Positions 42,948-52,816 of a stretch of DNA of 64,000 nt are shown here, piece after piece; the first letter of the stretch is position 1; each line of letters starts with the position of its first letter. The translations under genes and the position numbers were made by a program. A model generated the notes under the pieces. The model saw only the letters and a program-made list of their open reading frames with translations. It ran no database searches and had not been told where the DNA came from. Source of the stretch: Rosistilla ulvae (GTDB lineage Bacteria; Planctomycetota; Planctomycetia; Pirellulales; Pirellulaceae); NCBI RefSeq assembly GCF_007741475.1, contig NZ_CP036261.1, positions 4,713,798 through 4,777,797 on the forward strand, read 5' to 3'.

Positions 42948-43775
42948 TTAGAAGCGAATGCCTGTCGAGAAAGTCACGCCAACGAAGCCGATGTTTTGAT
43001 CCAGCAGCCCTAGCGCCGTTGGAGGAAGTTCCCACAACTGTGTTTCAAAAGCAGCCCGTGCAAAGGCGTGGGTTCCCCACAATTCCTGGGAGTACTCGCC
43101 GCCCAATTGCATTTCCAACACAGGCATCACCTCTTGCGATGAGGCAATCGGAGCCCCCACGATGTTGACGACATGATCACCAAAAAGGAGCGATCCGCGT
43201 GCTCCGCCGATCAGCGAAAAAGGACCGTTACCAAGTTGCCGACTTGCCGACAAAGCGACGGTCGATCCCCAACCGTTAAACGATTCGGTGAGCACGGGGG
43301 CCACTTGATCATCGATTTCGCCCCAACGGACACCACCGGACAGATCGAATGAGTAGCGGCCACGTGTGAATAGCTGGGTCAATTCAGCATCCCAAGTCTG
43401 TGCTGTCAAACTTGGATCCAACGTAGGACCTCCAACCGCTTCTTGGTCGAAAGACCAATACCGCGATCGAAATCCTAAACCGGTTTCCGCCCGATAGCCC
43501 AACCAATAACGACCACCGACACCCAAATCGCGTTCGGGTAAAATCGCGGTGCTGCTGAGCGGGGCAATCGTCACAGACCCCGAATGCGGTGTCAACAATG
43601 TCAATTCCGCGTCTGCGAAGAAGCCACTGTTGGACTTGCAACAGAGATTGCTGTTGCAGGATGAAGAGGCTCCGAAATCGCCGCAGTCGTTGTCGGCGGC
43701 GTTAGCAAAACTAGCAAGGGAGCAAAATTGAAACGCGAGAAGGTAAAAGCAAGTCTTGTGCATGGCCAAAGTCAT
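42948..43775 (-). CDS. Probable outer-membrane beta-barrel protein
   Basis: About 275 residues from the ATG at 43775; in-frame ATGs at 43805 and 43763 are alternatives and none has a strong ribosome-binding site. A signal peptide (CFYLLAFQFCSLASFANA) is followed by a Cys-rich stretch (DNDCGDFGASSSCNSNLCCKS). The rest shows alternating beta strands (GYRAETGLGFRSRYWSF, SFDLSGGVRWG) and ends in FSTGIRF, a terminal Phe as in outer-membrane barrels. It resembles planctomycete Lpg1974-like pore proteins. Function unproven. Confidence 0.72.
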   Translation of the reverse strand: MTLAMHKTCFYLLAFQFCSLASFANAADNDCGDFGASSSCNSNLCCKSNSGFFADAELTLLTPHSGSVTIAPLSSTAILPERDLGVGGRYWLGYRAETGLGFRSRYWSFDQEAVGGPTLDPSLTAQTWDAELTQLFTRGRYSFDLSGGVRWGEIDDQVAPVLTESFNGWGSTVALSASRQLGNGPFSLIGGARGSLLFGDHVVNIVGAPIASSQEVMPVLEMQLGGEYSQELWGTHAFARAAFETQLWELPPTALGLLDQNIGFVGVTFSTGIRF

Positions 43776-44069
43776 CCGTAAGTACCACCGTTCCAACGAT
43801 CGCATATGAAATCATTTCAATGCCGAAATCGTGAAACCTCTTTGGTCTGTCGGCATAAGAAACCGAAATGGCATTGTCGGAACGCTATTGAAGGAACATT
43901 CGTGTAGAAACCACACAAGTTTCCATCAGCCAATCGATCGATTCAGCGAGAAAAAACCAACCGGCTTTCTTTCGGTCGCCAATGACGTGGCACTGTCGTG
44001 GCGAATCGTTGGCATCTGACAATTCAGAAACACAAGTTGCGGGAAACGTCTACCGCAAACGCTCGCCAA

Positions 44070-44327
44070 CTACTTCCGGAGTTCCGCCGCTGCAATTAGG
44101 GCCTCGAGCTCCAAGACGTGCTCGTAAGGCGCACGACTACGCTGATATTTATTCGAGACAAGGTCGTGAAGTGTTTGGAGATCGTCGAGTGGGATGACCG
44201 AAAATTCGGTCCATTCCGTTTCGGATTTCAGGCGGGACCGCAGTTTCCATTTCCCCGCGTGTCGTGTCGCGGTGGCTAGACGAATTTCGCCTTCGTCGGT
44301 TGTCTCACGCCACTCGTGTTTCTTCAT
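44070..44327 (-). CDS. Small protein of unknown function
   Basis: 85 residues from the ATG at 44327, with AGGA about 8 nt upstream. The longer frame start at 44432 lacks support. It starts KKHEWRETTDEGEIRLATAT and has an acidic/basic alternation and two likely helices (LQTLHDLVSNKYQ, VLELEALIAAAELRK). No domain was recognised. Confidence 0.65.
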   Translation of the reverse strand: MKKHEWRETTDEGEIRLATATRHAGKWKLRSRLKSETEWTEFSVIPLDDLQTLHDLVSNKYQRSRAPYEHVLELEALIAAAELRK

Positions 44328-44542
44328 GATTCGTGTTCCTAGCGGTCTGCGACTCAGAAGGTTTAACGCAGTATGAGGAAAGATGCGGGCAACCAAACAT
44401 CGCTGTAGCGTCAGAAGACCAGAACATCGCAAGCGAAAATCGTATCAATCCACGATCGTAAAAGATAGTCGCAGGACGCTGCGGATACAACGAAACCAAC
44501 GCCCTGGTTGGCGAGGGAGCTGATAAAACTTGTTAGGTACTT

Positions 44543-45961
44543 TTAAAACAGCTCGTGAAGCGGCTCGCCTTCGGCTAACAAACTGATCGGCTGGCCGCTG
44601 GCATCGATCGCCGAGAGGTCGTTCACTCCCATCGCCTTGTAGACCGTTTTCACGATGTCCTCCGGACCAATCGTTTGATGTTCCGGGTATTCGCCTCGCT
44701 TGTCGGTCCCGCCGAAGATCTGGCCACCGCGGATGCCACCGCCGGCAAACAGGTTGCTCATGCAAGCGGTCCAGTGATCGCGTCCCGCCCCGACGACGCC
44801 GCCCGATCGAACGTCGCCGATCTTTGGTTTGCGTCCCATCTCGCTAGAGACCAAGACCAACGTGTCGTCGATCAATCCGCTTTGCGCAAGGTCTTCGAGC
44901 AAGGCCGAATAACAACGATCGAATTCGGGTAGAAGGTTTTCCTGCAGGCACTGAAAATTGTTTCCATGCGTATCCCACCCGCCAGCGCTTTTGCACTTTG
45001 CCTGAATGCTGGTGTCCTCTTTCCAAAACACGGTCACAAACGGAACGCCCGCCTGCACCAGGCGGCGAGCCATCAAAAGGCTGGTGCCGTTGACGGTCTG
45101 GCCGTACCTTTCGCGAACAGCCAACGGTTCTTCGGAGACATCAAACGCGCGGCTGGTCGCCGTCGATGCCAACAGCTCAAACGCCTTGCGATGTTGGATC
45201 TCAAAGTTCTTTGCACCCGCGTGGGTCTCAAACGTTCGCCGCGCCCCGTCGATCGATTTCAGCAATCCTTTACGATCGCTCAACCGGTCGCGCGTGACGC
45301 CATCTTGCAATGTTAGCGAAGGGGCCTGGAAGGTGAGCGGTTGCCCTGGATCGCTACTCAAATAAAACGGATCGAACTCGGCTCCCAATCGCGCCGAAAA
45401 TTGGCCCGGCCGCGTGTAGGGAGGTCGACTGGGCTTATGAGGCAGAGTGATCGCCTGCGGCAACGACTCGTGCGGCTCGCGACGCGAGGCGACGACCGAT
45501 CCCATGAAAGGCCAGTCGTCGGCGTAGGGACGCCGGTCATTGCCCTGCGTGCGGAACGTGTTGTCGGGGGCGTGTCCAGTCAGGTTGTAGTAATAACCGG
45601 CGTGATGGTCACCCGTTGCCCGGCCGCGATCGCTGACACCGTGGACGATCGCCAGATGATCGGCCACCTTGGCGGTCATCGGTAGATGTTCGCACAGCCG
45701 GATTCCGGCGGCGGCGGTCTGGATCGAAGCAAACGGTCCTCGATAAGCGCTCCCCGCATCGGGCTTCATGTCCCAAGTGTCGACATGCGACGCCCCGCCA
45801 CACAAAAAGAACAGGATCGTCGATTTCGCCTTCCCCGCCGATCGCGTCGCCGGCGAACCAGGGCTGGCCGTCGCCGCCGACGGCAACCGCATCCCGGCAT
45901 ATCCAACGCTAGAGGCCACGATTGCGGTGCGGCGATCGATACGAATCTTTCCCATGTCCAT
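44543..45961 (-). CDS. DUF1501 domain-containing exported protein
   Basis: 472 residues. It opens with a Tat-like stretch (RIDRRTAIVASSVGYAG) and the family block STILFFLCGGASHVDTWDMKPD. Later come NGTSLLMARRLVQAGVPFVTVFWK, GGWDTHGNNF and LVLVSSEMGRKPK, consistent with an alkaline-phosphatase-like fold related to sulfatases. DUF1501 genes usually pair with a DUF1549/DUF1553 heme-linked gene. None is adjacent, so this is an orphan copy. Confidence 0.87.
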   Translation of the reverse strand: MDMGKIRIDRRTAIVASSVGYAGMRLPSAATASPGSPATRSAGKAKSTILFFLCGGASHVDTWDMKPDAGSAYRGPFASIQTAAAGIRLCEHLPMTAKVADHLAIVHGVSDRGRATGDHHAGYYYNLTGHAPDNTFRTQGNDRRPYADDWPFMGSVVASRREPHESLPQAITLPHKPSRPPYTRPGQFSARLGAEFDPFYLSSDPGQPLTFQAPSLTLQDGVTRDRLSDRKGLLKSIDGARRTFETHAGAKNFEIQHRKAFELLASTATSRAFDVSEEPLAVRERYGQTVNGTSLLMARRLVQAGVPFVTVFWKEDTSIQAKCKSAGGWDTHGNNFQCLQENLLPEFDRCYSALLEDLAQSGLIDDTLVLVSSEMGRKPKIGDVRSGGVVGAGRDHWTACMSNLFAGGGIRGGQIFGGTDKRGEYPEHQTIGPEDIVKTVYKAMGVNDLSAIDASGQPISLLAEGEPLHELF

Positions 45962-46381
45962 AGTGCTTTACCTCGAGGCGGGAGATTGAGGGCGGGGTGA
46001 GGACAGTGACGGGATTGTATCGCTTCATAGAGGCGATTGCGAACTTTTCATCCCCCAAATTCTCCGCCGCGAATCTCCAGACCTCCTCTCCGGCGCGAAT
46101 ATCCATGCACTAACACAACAGGCTCATCGCGCAGCTACAGATCACCTCCGGCGGTGTACCGGATTTCCAAAAGATGCTGCCCCTATCGTTTTGGGCCAGC
46201 TTAGTCATGGTCCTGACCGCGACACTGGAGAACGTTCCGCTGGCAAAGAGATTGGTGACGCCACGGGCCGTGGCTTGGAAGCGCCATCGCGAAGAGTGCC
46301 AATGCGTTATTGATTGGACGAGCCAGCCGATTTCACGGATGCATTACAGCGACCGAAGCATCGACGCTGGCCAACGATCGC
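45962..46381. other. Intergenic region upstream of DUF1501 gene
   Basis: 420 bp between the DUF1501 start and the anti-sigma gene's stop codon. It holds the DUF1501 promoter by position. No gene or strong motif was recognised. Confidence 0.45.
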
Positions 46382-47380
46382 CTAGAGCGATTGCTTGACC
46401 CAAACAAACGGAGCTCGGTCGCTTTCGCCAAGCGAAGCGTCGTTGACATTCAGCCCCGCTTCGATCCGATTCTCGAGATTCACAAACGGTTGGTCTTGGG
46501 TTCCCAGAGCCGCGGTGCTGGAGACAAACCGCACTCGGCCGTCCTCGTAGAGCAGATTGAAGCCGCGACCATCGTGAGCCAATAGAGTGCCATCGGCAGT
46601 GCGAACCGGCGCATCTCCCAGGATCGCAAACGTCGATCGCGATTCATATCGCGGCGCGTGGTAGATTTGATCGTCCATCACGCCGAGGGTGTAAGCCAAT
46701 TGGCCCCCGGAAACGTTTTGCAGACGCAACAACTCGGCCGACGAAGCCTCCTGCAATTGAAGCTTGCTGGGCACAATAGTTGACGTCGACGGCTGGTTTT
46801 GCGAAGGACACCAGATCGCGTTTTCTCGGTCGAGCAGATCGTGTTCCTTCAGATCGACCGCATAGACCCCCGCAAACGCCAGCGGCCCGCGGAGATCGAT
46901 CTTGGGCAATCGTTGATCGGGTTCGCTGATCGCAAACTGCGCCAACGCGGTCCCTAGTTCCTGGAGATTGCTTTGGCACTGGGTCCGCCGCGCCTCGTAA
47001 CGCCCTTCGAGAATCGCCGGAAAGACCAAACCTCCCAAAACGATCATCGAGACCGTCGCAACCAACGCATCGGGAATTCGCCAACGACGCGTCGATGCCC
47101 CCCGTTGCGAGAGCCCGGTTTCCGAAAATGGAATCGCCGAATCGACCGAAGGGGTAGCGGCAGGCTGGGGTTTGGAGGCCTCGATAAAGTCCATCGTGCG
47201 GCCGATCAAATCGGCTGGCGGTTCAAACGATTCGGACTCTTCATCCAACGGACGCAACGATTCCTTGATCCGTTGCAATTCCGCCCTAGCATCGGGATCC
47301 GAATCCAACAGCGCTTCGACACGCAGAACCTCTTCGGGCTCCAGCGCACCTAACAAATATCCAAGCAGATCTTCGCGCAT
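46382..47380 (-). CDS. Anti-sigma-like membrane protein with pseudopilin-like exterior
   Basis: 332 residues. The cytoplasmic N-terminus (about 1-60, LLGYLLGALEPEEVLRVEALLDSDP) has the anti-sigma/zinc-finger-like helical pattern but no zinc ligands. A single helix spans about 104-124 (ALVATVSMIVLGGLVFPAIL). The part beyond begins RRTQCQSNLQELGTALAQF (131-149), like the type II-secretion/DUF1559 pseudopilins, and contains the LLYEDGRVRFV strand typical of DUF1559. It follows the ECF sigma gene by 57 nt and is probably its regulator. Confidence 0.78.
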   Translation of the reverse strand: MREDLLGYLLGALEPEEVLRVEALLDSDPDARAELQRIKESLRPLDEESESFEPPADLIGRTMDFIEASKPQPAATPSVDSAIPFSETGLSQRGASTRRWRIPDALVATVSMIVLGGLVFPAILEGRYEARRTQCQSNLQELGTALAQFAISEPDQRLPKIDLRGPLAFAGVYAVDLKEHDLLDRENAIWCPSQNQPSTSTIVPSKLQLQEASSAELLRLQNVSGGQLAYTLGVMDDQIYHAPRYESRSTFAILGDAPVRTADGTLLAHDGRGFNLLYEDGRVRFVSSTAALGTQDQPFVNLENRIEAGLNVNDASLGESDRAPFVWVKQSL

Positions 47381-47437
47381 CGTCGACGAACCCTCTTCAC
47401 ATTGCCCTGGGTGCAGATGAAGTATCGCGCGGGTGCG

Positions 47438-48067
47438 TTACTTCACCGACTGAGACTCTTCCCAGAGTTGATTCAATCGCGAGACGGCGGCGTTCAGACG
47501 GCTTTTGACCGTCCCGACGGGAATTCCCAACACGTCGGCAGCTTCGCGATATTTCAACCCCTGGTAATAGACCAATTGAACGACTTTCTGCATCGAATCG
47601 CTCAACTGGGCGACAATCCCTTGAACGCTTTCCTGGTTTTCACGCCCCGAAGCAACCAACCACGGATCGGGATCGCTGCCGACTAATTTCTCGGTCCACT
47701 TCGATTCGTCGTCGTCGACATTGCGGGTTCGGTCCAGACTGACCATTCGATGTCTACGGTTCTTACGTTGCAAGTCGATCGCTTGGTTCGTTGCAATCGC
47801 ATAAAACCAGGGACGAAATTTTCGTCCCTCTTCGAATGTCTCCGCTCGCAAGTGAACTTGCAGGAAGGTCAACTGGAAGGCATCTTCGGCCTGCTCGGCG
47901 TCACCGAGGTACCGCCGCAGGTAACTGTAGATCTCTCTCTGATAACGCTGCATCAGCGCTTCGAACAAGGCGCGATTGCCGCTGCTGCGGTAGGTCAGCA
48001 GCAGTTGTTCGTCGGATACGTCGTCGTAGCCGAGCGTCGACTCGTTGGACTCTAGCGTAGCCGTCAT
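47438..48067 (-). CDS. ECF RNA polymerase sigma factor (RpoE-like)
   Basis: 209 residues. Region 2 at about 22-95 (LFEALMQRYQREIYSYLRRYL, AEDAFQLTFLQVH, FRPWFYAIATNQAIDLQR). Region 4 at about 150-205 (QGLKYREAADVLGIPVGTVKSRLNAAV). The two are joined by a polar linker. It is co-directional with the anti-sigma-like gene downstream (57-nt gap), so an autoregulated sigma/anti-sigma pair is likely. Confidence 0.9.
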   Translation of the reverse strand: MTATLESNESTLGYDDVSDEQLLLTYRSSGNRALFEALMQRYQREIYSYLRRYLGDAEQAEDAFQLTFLQVHLRAETFEEGRKFRPWFYAIATNQAIDLQRKNRRHRMVSLDRTRNVDDDESKWTEKLVGSDPDPWLVASGRENQESVQGIVAQLSDSMQKVVQLVYYQGLKYREAADVLGIPVGTVKSRLNAAVSRLNQLWEESQSVK

Positions 48068-48454
48068 AGGATTTCACTTGGCCTCTCGCCGAACAGAAGG
48101 TGGGGGTTCGGCACGATCAGTTGGAATAAAGACTTATGTAGACAAGGCGTTCAAAAACGTGTTGCCGGAAGCGTAAATCACGTTCCAGCGAATCAATAAA
48201 GACGCGTAAAAGACTGGACTCAGCTTAATCCACCCCAATCCGCTTCGTCAATCACTTTGGCGGTCAGCCATGCCTCGCCATAACGGCGAATGCTGGCATT
48301 CCACCCCCGTTTTTCCAGTAAAATTCGAACCCAAGGGCTTCGTCCCCGCCATCGCTTCCGGCTCCCTTCTTCATCGTAAATTCAGATCTTTCTAGATTTT
48401 TATAATGATTCTAGCGAACAAAAGTCGAAGCACAGCAGGCTTCCCACCGGGAGA
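48068..48454. other. Intergenic region upstream of the ECF sigma gene
   Basis: 387 bp with no supported gene. An AT-rich patch around 48390-48415 contains TATAAT on the plus strand, but no -35 and no downstream plus-strand gene go with it. Confidence 0.45.
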
Positions 48455-48982
48455 TCATCGCCCCGTGGGGGTCGGGCTCAGCGGAACCGAGCCTAGATTC
48501 AACGGTATGGCGACTGGATCTGGCCGATCCGGAGCCCGGCGGAAAATGATCGTCTTGGGACGCTGTTCCCCCCCACCGCTGTAGAACGCCGTCGGGCGTC
48601 CCCCTTGCGTGCTGCCAATGATCAACAACAGCTCGCCTTGCAATTGATAGATGGCGCGGTTCACCGGCACCGATTTCCCCCCAGACTTTGGCTGCGAGCC
48701 CTTCCGCGGCAGCCAATCCATCTGTTGGGGATCGGCTTGCTCGTTCAAGGCAAAATAGCCGTCCCAGATTACTCGCTTGTGGTCGTCTTGGTGGATGTGC
48801 GCAAAACGCAACTGGTCGCCTTCAAATTCGATCCTCCCCTGCAAGCCCGGCGCCAGATCGGCGATCCAAAGACCTTGTAACCGATCGCTGTCGGCCCCTT
48901 TCGGCGTTGTCTGCGCTCCTTGTGCAAATCCCCAAGAGCAGACCACCAGCAACTGCGCGACCGCCAAAAGTGTGTGGTGCAT
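48455..48982 (-). CDS. TIGR03067-like exported protein
   Basis: 175 residues from the ATG at 48982, which has AGGGG 9 nt upstream and gives a signal peptide (TLLAVAQLLVVCSWGFAQG). The frame continues upstream without support. The body has the planctomycete lipocalin-like pattern LQGLWIADLAPGLQGRIEFEGDQLRF..VIWDGYFALNEQADPQQMDW seen in TIGR03067 proteins. Function unknown, probably periplasmic. Confidence 0.7.
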   Translation of the reverse strand: MHHTLLAVAQLLVVCSWGFAQGAQTTPKGADSDRLQGLWIADLAPGLQGRIEFEGDQLRFAHIHQDDHKRVIWDGYFALNEQADPQQMDWLPRKGSQPKSGGKSVPVNRAIYQLQGELLLIIGSTQGGRPTAFYSGGGEQRPKTIIFRRAPDRPDPVAIPLNLGSVPLSPTPTGR

Positions 48983-49408
48983 TCGAATCATCCCCTCTCT
49001 CCAGACGCGTCGGGACTGTCGTTCCGCCCACCAATCGGTGGGGAATCGACTGAGCCTAGTGAATCGCGAGTGGGCCGGCAAACAAAATTTGCCCGCGTTG
49101 GAGGGTACGAATTCCTGATTTGTCGATTGTACCGCCGCCCCAAAGACGGAGCTTCGGGGAAAAGGCTGAGGGATATAACGGATTTGCCGACTCCGCAGTT
49201 CAAGTAGCTCGGGCGAGGTTGCGCGATGTTGCATTTTTTCCACAACCGGCGCAGCGACATGCATTTGTAAGCTAAGTTTCCCTGAGAAGATTTGGTTGAC
49301 ACCACGCAACGGGGCCAACGTGTCAAGCAAACCCAGTCTTTGCGGCCACGGTCTATCGACACTGGCGGCAAACTGAGAACAACAAGCAATTTTGCTGAGA
49401 AAGCTGAA
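48983..49408. other. Divergent intergenic region ahead of the Tad genes
   Basis: 426 bp. It must contain promoters for the TIGR03067-like gene (minus) and cpaF (plus). No clear -35/-10 pair was recognised. Confidence 0.45.
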
Positions 49409-50734
49409 ATGTCACGAACGATGAATCCTACGGCAGGTCGCCCAGAACAGAGCCGTCAAGAACAGTTTGAGCAGATCAAAGGGCGTATCCACAGCAAGTT
49501 GGTCGACAAGCTGGACCTTTCGAAGGTCGGAGATCTCAAAGGCGATACGCTCAAACGCGAAATCCGGATGGTCGTCGAGCACTTGTGCGACGCCGAAGAG
49601 ACGCTGCTGAATCGTCAGGAGCGCGAACGGATCGTCGACGAGGTTCTGGACGAGACGTTTGGCCTGGGCCCGTTGGAGATCATCCTCAAGGACAAGAAGG
49701 TCAGCGATATTCTGATCAACGGTCCCAAGAACATCTATGTCGAAAAGGAAGGCCAGCTGCAGAAGAGCGAGGTCGAATTCCGCGACAACAAACACCTGCT
49801 GCAGATCATCGACCGAATCGTTTCGAAGGTCGGCCGTCGTGTCGACGAGACCTGCCCAATGGTCGACGCCCGTTTGGAAGACGGCAGCCGTGTGAATGCG
49901 ATCATCCCGCCGCTAGCCCTAGACGGTGCGGCGGTTTCAATTCGTCGTTTCGGCAGCAACCCGCTGAAGCTGGAAGATCTGTTGAACTACCAAGCGTTCA
50001 CGCCCGAGATGGTGATGCTGCTGGAAGGCTGCATCAAAGCTCGGATGAACATGATCATTTCGGGCGGTACGGGCTCGGGTAAAACGACTCTCCTGAACAC
50101 GCTCAGCAGCTTCATCCCGCACGACGAACGGATCGTCACGATCGAGGATGCGGCGGAGCTTCAATTGCAACAGGATCACGTCGTGCGTCTGGAAACGCGG
50201 CCGCCAAACATCGAAGGCAACGGCGCGGTGACGGCAACGGATCTTGTCAAGAATGCTCTGCGTATGCGTCCTGAACGGATCATCATCGGCGAATGCCGTG
50301 GTGGTGAAACATTGGACATGTTGCAAGCGATGAACACCGGTCACGATGGATCGTTGACGACGATCCACAGTAACAATCCACGCGACGCCATCGCGCGTCT
50401 GGAGACGTTGGTGATGATGGCTGGCTTCGAAATGCCGGTCAAAGCGATTCGATCGCAGATCGCCGGCGCCGTCGATGTGATGATCCAAGCCAGCCGTCTG
50501 CAAGGCGGAAAGCGACGTGTCACGTACATCACCGAGATCGTCGGGATGGAGCAGGACACGATCGTAATGCAAGACATCTATCGATTTGACCAACAAGGCA
50601 TTGGTGCCGACGGTAAGGCAAAAGGTCGCTTTATCTGCACCGGTGTGCGTCCCACGTTCATGGAGAAATTGGAAGGCAAGGGAATTCGTTTGCCAGCCAG
50701 TGCGTTCCGTGAGCGCGTGATGATGGAAGCATAG
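49409..50734 (+). CDS. cpaF: Tad/CpaF secretion ATPase
   Basis: 441 residues from the ATG at 49409; another ATG lies 12 nt later. It is a hexameric type II/IV secretion ATPase. Helical N-terminal domain ([23 protein letters not shown]), the [22 protein letters not shown] block, Walker [10 protein letters not shown] (219-227), Walker [12 protein letters not shown] and the His box [15 protein letters not shown]. CpaF/TadA powers assembly of Tad (Flp) pili. It leads the cpaF-tadB-tadC run, 20 nt before tadB. No pilin or prepilin peptidase gene is in the window. Confidence 0.93.
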   Translation: MSRTMNPTAGRPEQSRQEQFEQIKGRIHSKLVDKLDLSKVGDLKGDTLKREIRMVVEHLCDAEETLLNRQERERIVDEVLDETFGLGPLEIILKDKKVSDILINGPKNIYVEKEGQLQKSEVEFRDNKHLLQIIDRIVSKVGRRVDETCPMVDARLEDGSRVNAIIPPLALDGAAVSIRRFGSNPLKLEDLLNYQAFTPEMVMLLEGCIKARMNMIISGGTGSGKTTLLNTLSSFIPHDERIVTIEDAAELQLQQDHVVRLETRPPNIEGNGAVTATDLVKNALRMRPERIIIGECRGGETLDMLQAMNTGHDGSLTTIHSNNPRDAIARLETLVMMAGFEMPVKAIRSQIAGAVDVMIQASRLQGGKRRVTYITEIVGMEQDTIVMQDIYRFDQQGIGADGKAKGRFICTGVRPTFMEKLEGKGIRLPASAFRERVMMEA

Positions 50735-50754
50735 CGCCGTTGAGGTAACCAAGC

Positions 50755-51723
50755 ATGATAACATTGATAATCGTAATCGCCGTGGGCGTTGGCATCTCGG
50801 CGTTGATCGCCGGGGCCTGGTTGATGGTCGACTCCGAAGCCGGAGGTCCATCGACCGCCGAAAATCGGCTCGACACCCTGGCTCGGCTCAAAAAGGGCCC
50901 CGATGATCCGGCACAAGCGACGGCGCTTTACGCAGGCGGTTTTGACGAAGGGAAAGACCGACTCGATGCGCTGCTGAAATCGCTTCCCGGCATGGGGTTG
51001 TACCTCGAACAGGCCGATTTGAATCTGAACGCAGGCAAGTTCTTCGCACTTGTTGCGGGCTTGTTTGCGGCAGGTATCGGCGTCTGTTTTGTGACCCCGA
51101 TCCCCGTCCTGCTGGGCCCATTGTTGGGCGGCATGTTAGCGTCGATTCCGTTTTTGTACGTGATGTTCATGCGGAACCGACGGATGTCGAAGTTCGGAAA
51201 CCAAATGCCCGAAGCCCTCGAACTGCTCTCCCGCAGCCTTCGAGCCGGCCACTCGTTGGCGGCAGGGTTCGGTTTGATCGCCAGCGAAATGCGCGATCCG
51301 ATCCGCAAGGAATTCGCCCGCTGCTTCGAAGAACAAAACCTCGGTATCGCGTTGGAAGAAGCGCTCGACGACATGACCGAACGCGTTCCCAACATGGACC
51401 TGAAGTTCTTCGCGATGGCGATCATCTTGCAGCGTGAAACGGGTGGTGACCTTGCCGAAATCCTCGACAAGATCAGCCATCTGGTCCGCGAACGTTTGCA
51501 GATCCAAGGCCAAGTCGCCGCGTTGACGGGCGAAGGTCGGATGAGCGGAATCGTGTTGTTGGCGATGCCACCGACCCTGTTCCTCACAATGCTGTATTTG
51601 AATTACGACTACGCGATGATGCTGTTTACCGATCCGATGGGCCGCAAGATGATGGCCGGAGCGTTGGTGATGCAATTGTTGGGTGCGTTGGTGATCCGCA
51701 AGATTATCACGATTCGAGTCTAA
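50755..51723 (+). CDS. tadB: Tad inner-membrane protein, type II secretion F family
   Basis: 322 residues. Hydrophobic helices at the start (LIIVIAVGVGISALIAGAWLM), about 103-135 (FALVAGLFAAGIGVCFV and the next helix) and near the C-terminus. The T2SSF core domain has ALELLSRSLRAGHSLAAGFGLIASEM and FAMAIILQRETGGDLAEILDKIS. TadB forms the inner-membrane platform that CpaF acts on. It follows cpaF by 20 nt. Confidence 0.9.
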   Translation: MITLIIVIAVGVGISALIAGAWLMVDSEAGGPSTAENRLDTLARLKKGPDDPAQATALYAGGFDEGKDRLDALLKSLPGMGLYLEQADLNLNAGKFFALVAGLFAAGIGVCFVTPIPVLLGPLLGGMLASIPFLYVMFMRNRRMSKFGNQMPEALELLSRSLRAGHSLAAGFGLIASEMRDPIRKEFARCFEEQNLGIALEEALDDMTERVPNMDLKFFAMAIILQRETGGDLAEILDKISHLVRERLQIQGQVAALTGEGRMSGIVLLAMPPTLFLTMLYLNYDYAMMLFTDPMGRKMMAGALVMQLLGALVIRKIITIRV

Positions 51724-51821
51724 CGTTTGGTGGCCTTTGATCCGGGCATGAATGCATTGCAACCCGCCGCGACACGCTCAATGCGGCACGTCAAATTAGA
51801 TTTTGGTACAAGGATATTTTG

Positions 51822-52784
51822 ATGTTCGAAGCCGACATACAAACCACCAGCTTTATCGTCCTGGGTGCCATCTTCGTTGGCGTCTCAGCCGTCGCGTGGC
51901 TGATCCTGGGACGGGTCAGTGGAGGCGACGAATCGAACCGCGCGGAATCGCGTCTTGATGAACTCCGCCAAGCCCAGCGAGGCGACGGCAGACAAGGCGA
52001 TCCCGATGCCACAAAGAAGGAAGCCTTGGCGTCGGTGCTAAATCGCGCCGCGCCGTTGGCCAATTCGCTGCAACCCAAAGACGAAGTCAGTCAAGGCAAA
52101 CTGAAACTGCGGTTGATGCAAGCCGGGTTCCGAAACCAAGGCGCATCGACGATGTTCCTGACCCTCAAAGTCATCTCCGCTCTCGTCGGTCTCGTGATCG
52201 GTGGCGGAATCGCGGTCATCGCCCAAGGATTCAGCCAAGACGCGCTGCTGAAGTTGGTGATCGCTGGCGGGATCATGTTCTTCCTGCCCGAGTTGGCGCT
52301 GTCGTGGATCATCAGCTGCCGTAAACAGAACATCTTCCTCGGCTTGCCCGATGCGTTGGACTTGATGGTCGTATGCGTCGAAGCGGGCTTGGGATTGGAT
52401 CAAGCGATGCGGAAGGTTTCGACCGAAATGGGAAAAACCTACAAGGTGATCGCCGAAGAATTTGGCGTCGCCAACGCGCAATTGCAACTGGGCCGACCAC
52501 GAAACGAAGTCCTCAAATTGCTCGGCAACCGCAGCGACGTCGATGATCTCAAGGCGCTGGCGTCGATTTTGATCCAAGCCGACAAATTCGGCAGCAGCAT
52601 CGCCCAGGCGTTGCGAGTTCAGTCCGATTCGATGCGTGTGAAACGCCGTCAAATCGCCGAAGAAAAGGCAGCCAAGAGTGCGGTGAAGCTGATCTTCCCG
52701 CTGGTCATCTTCATTTTCCCCGGCATCTTTGTCGTGCTGGTTGGACCGGCCGCTATCGCCATGATCGCTCAGGATTCGTTCTAG
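51822..52784 (+). CDS. tadC: Tad inner-membrane protein, type II secretion F family
   Basis: 320 residues from the ATG at 51822, with AAGGA upstream. Helices at about 9-30 (FIVLGAIFVGVSAVAWLIL), about 109-160 and the C-terminal end (LIFPLVIFIFPGIFVVLVG). The T2SSF domain contains LPDALDLMVVCVEAGLGLDQAMRKVSTEM and ALASILIQADKFGSSIAQALRVQSD. It pairs with TadB in the platform. The 98-nt gap after tadB may allow separate control. Confidence 0.9.
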   Translation: MFEADIQTTSFIVLGAIFVGVSAVAWLILGRVSGGDESNRAESRLDELRQAQRGDGRQGDPDATKKEALASVLNRAAPLANSLQPKDEVSQGKLKLRLMQAGFRNQGASTMFLTLKVISALVGLVIGGGIAVIAQGFSQDALLKLVIAGGIMFFLPELALSWIISCRKQNIFLGLPDALDLMVVCVEAGLGLDQAMRKVSTEMGKTYKVIAEEFGVANAQLQLGRPRNEVLKLLGNRSDVDDLKALASILIQADKFGSSIAQALRVQSDSMRVKRRQIAEEKAAKSAVKLIFPLVIFIFPGIFVVLVGPAAIAMIAQDSF

Positions 52785-52816
52785 ACAACAAACGCGCCGC
52801 TTCAGCGTCGTCTAGT

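Noticed and set aside
48401-48406. TATAAT as a plus-strand promoter
   Set aside because: No -35 hexamer at the right spacing and no plus-strand gene follows; the next gene is on the minus strand.
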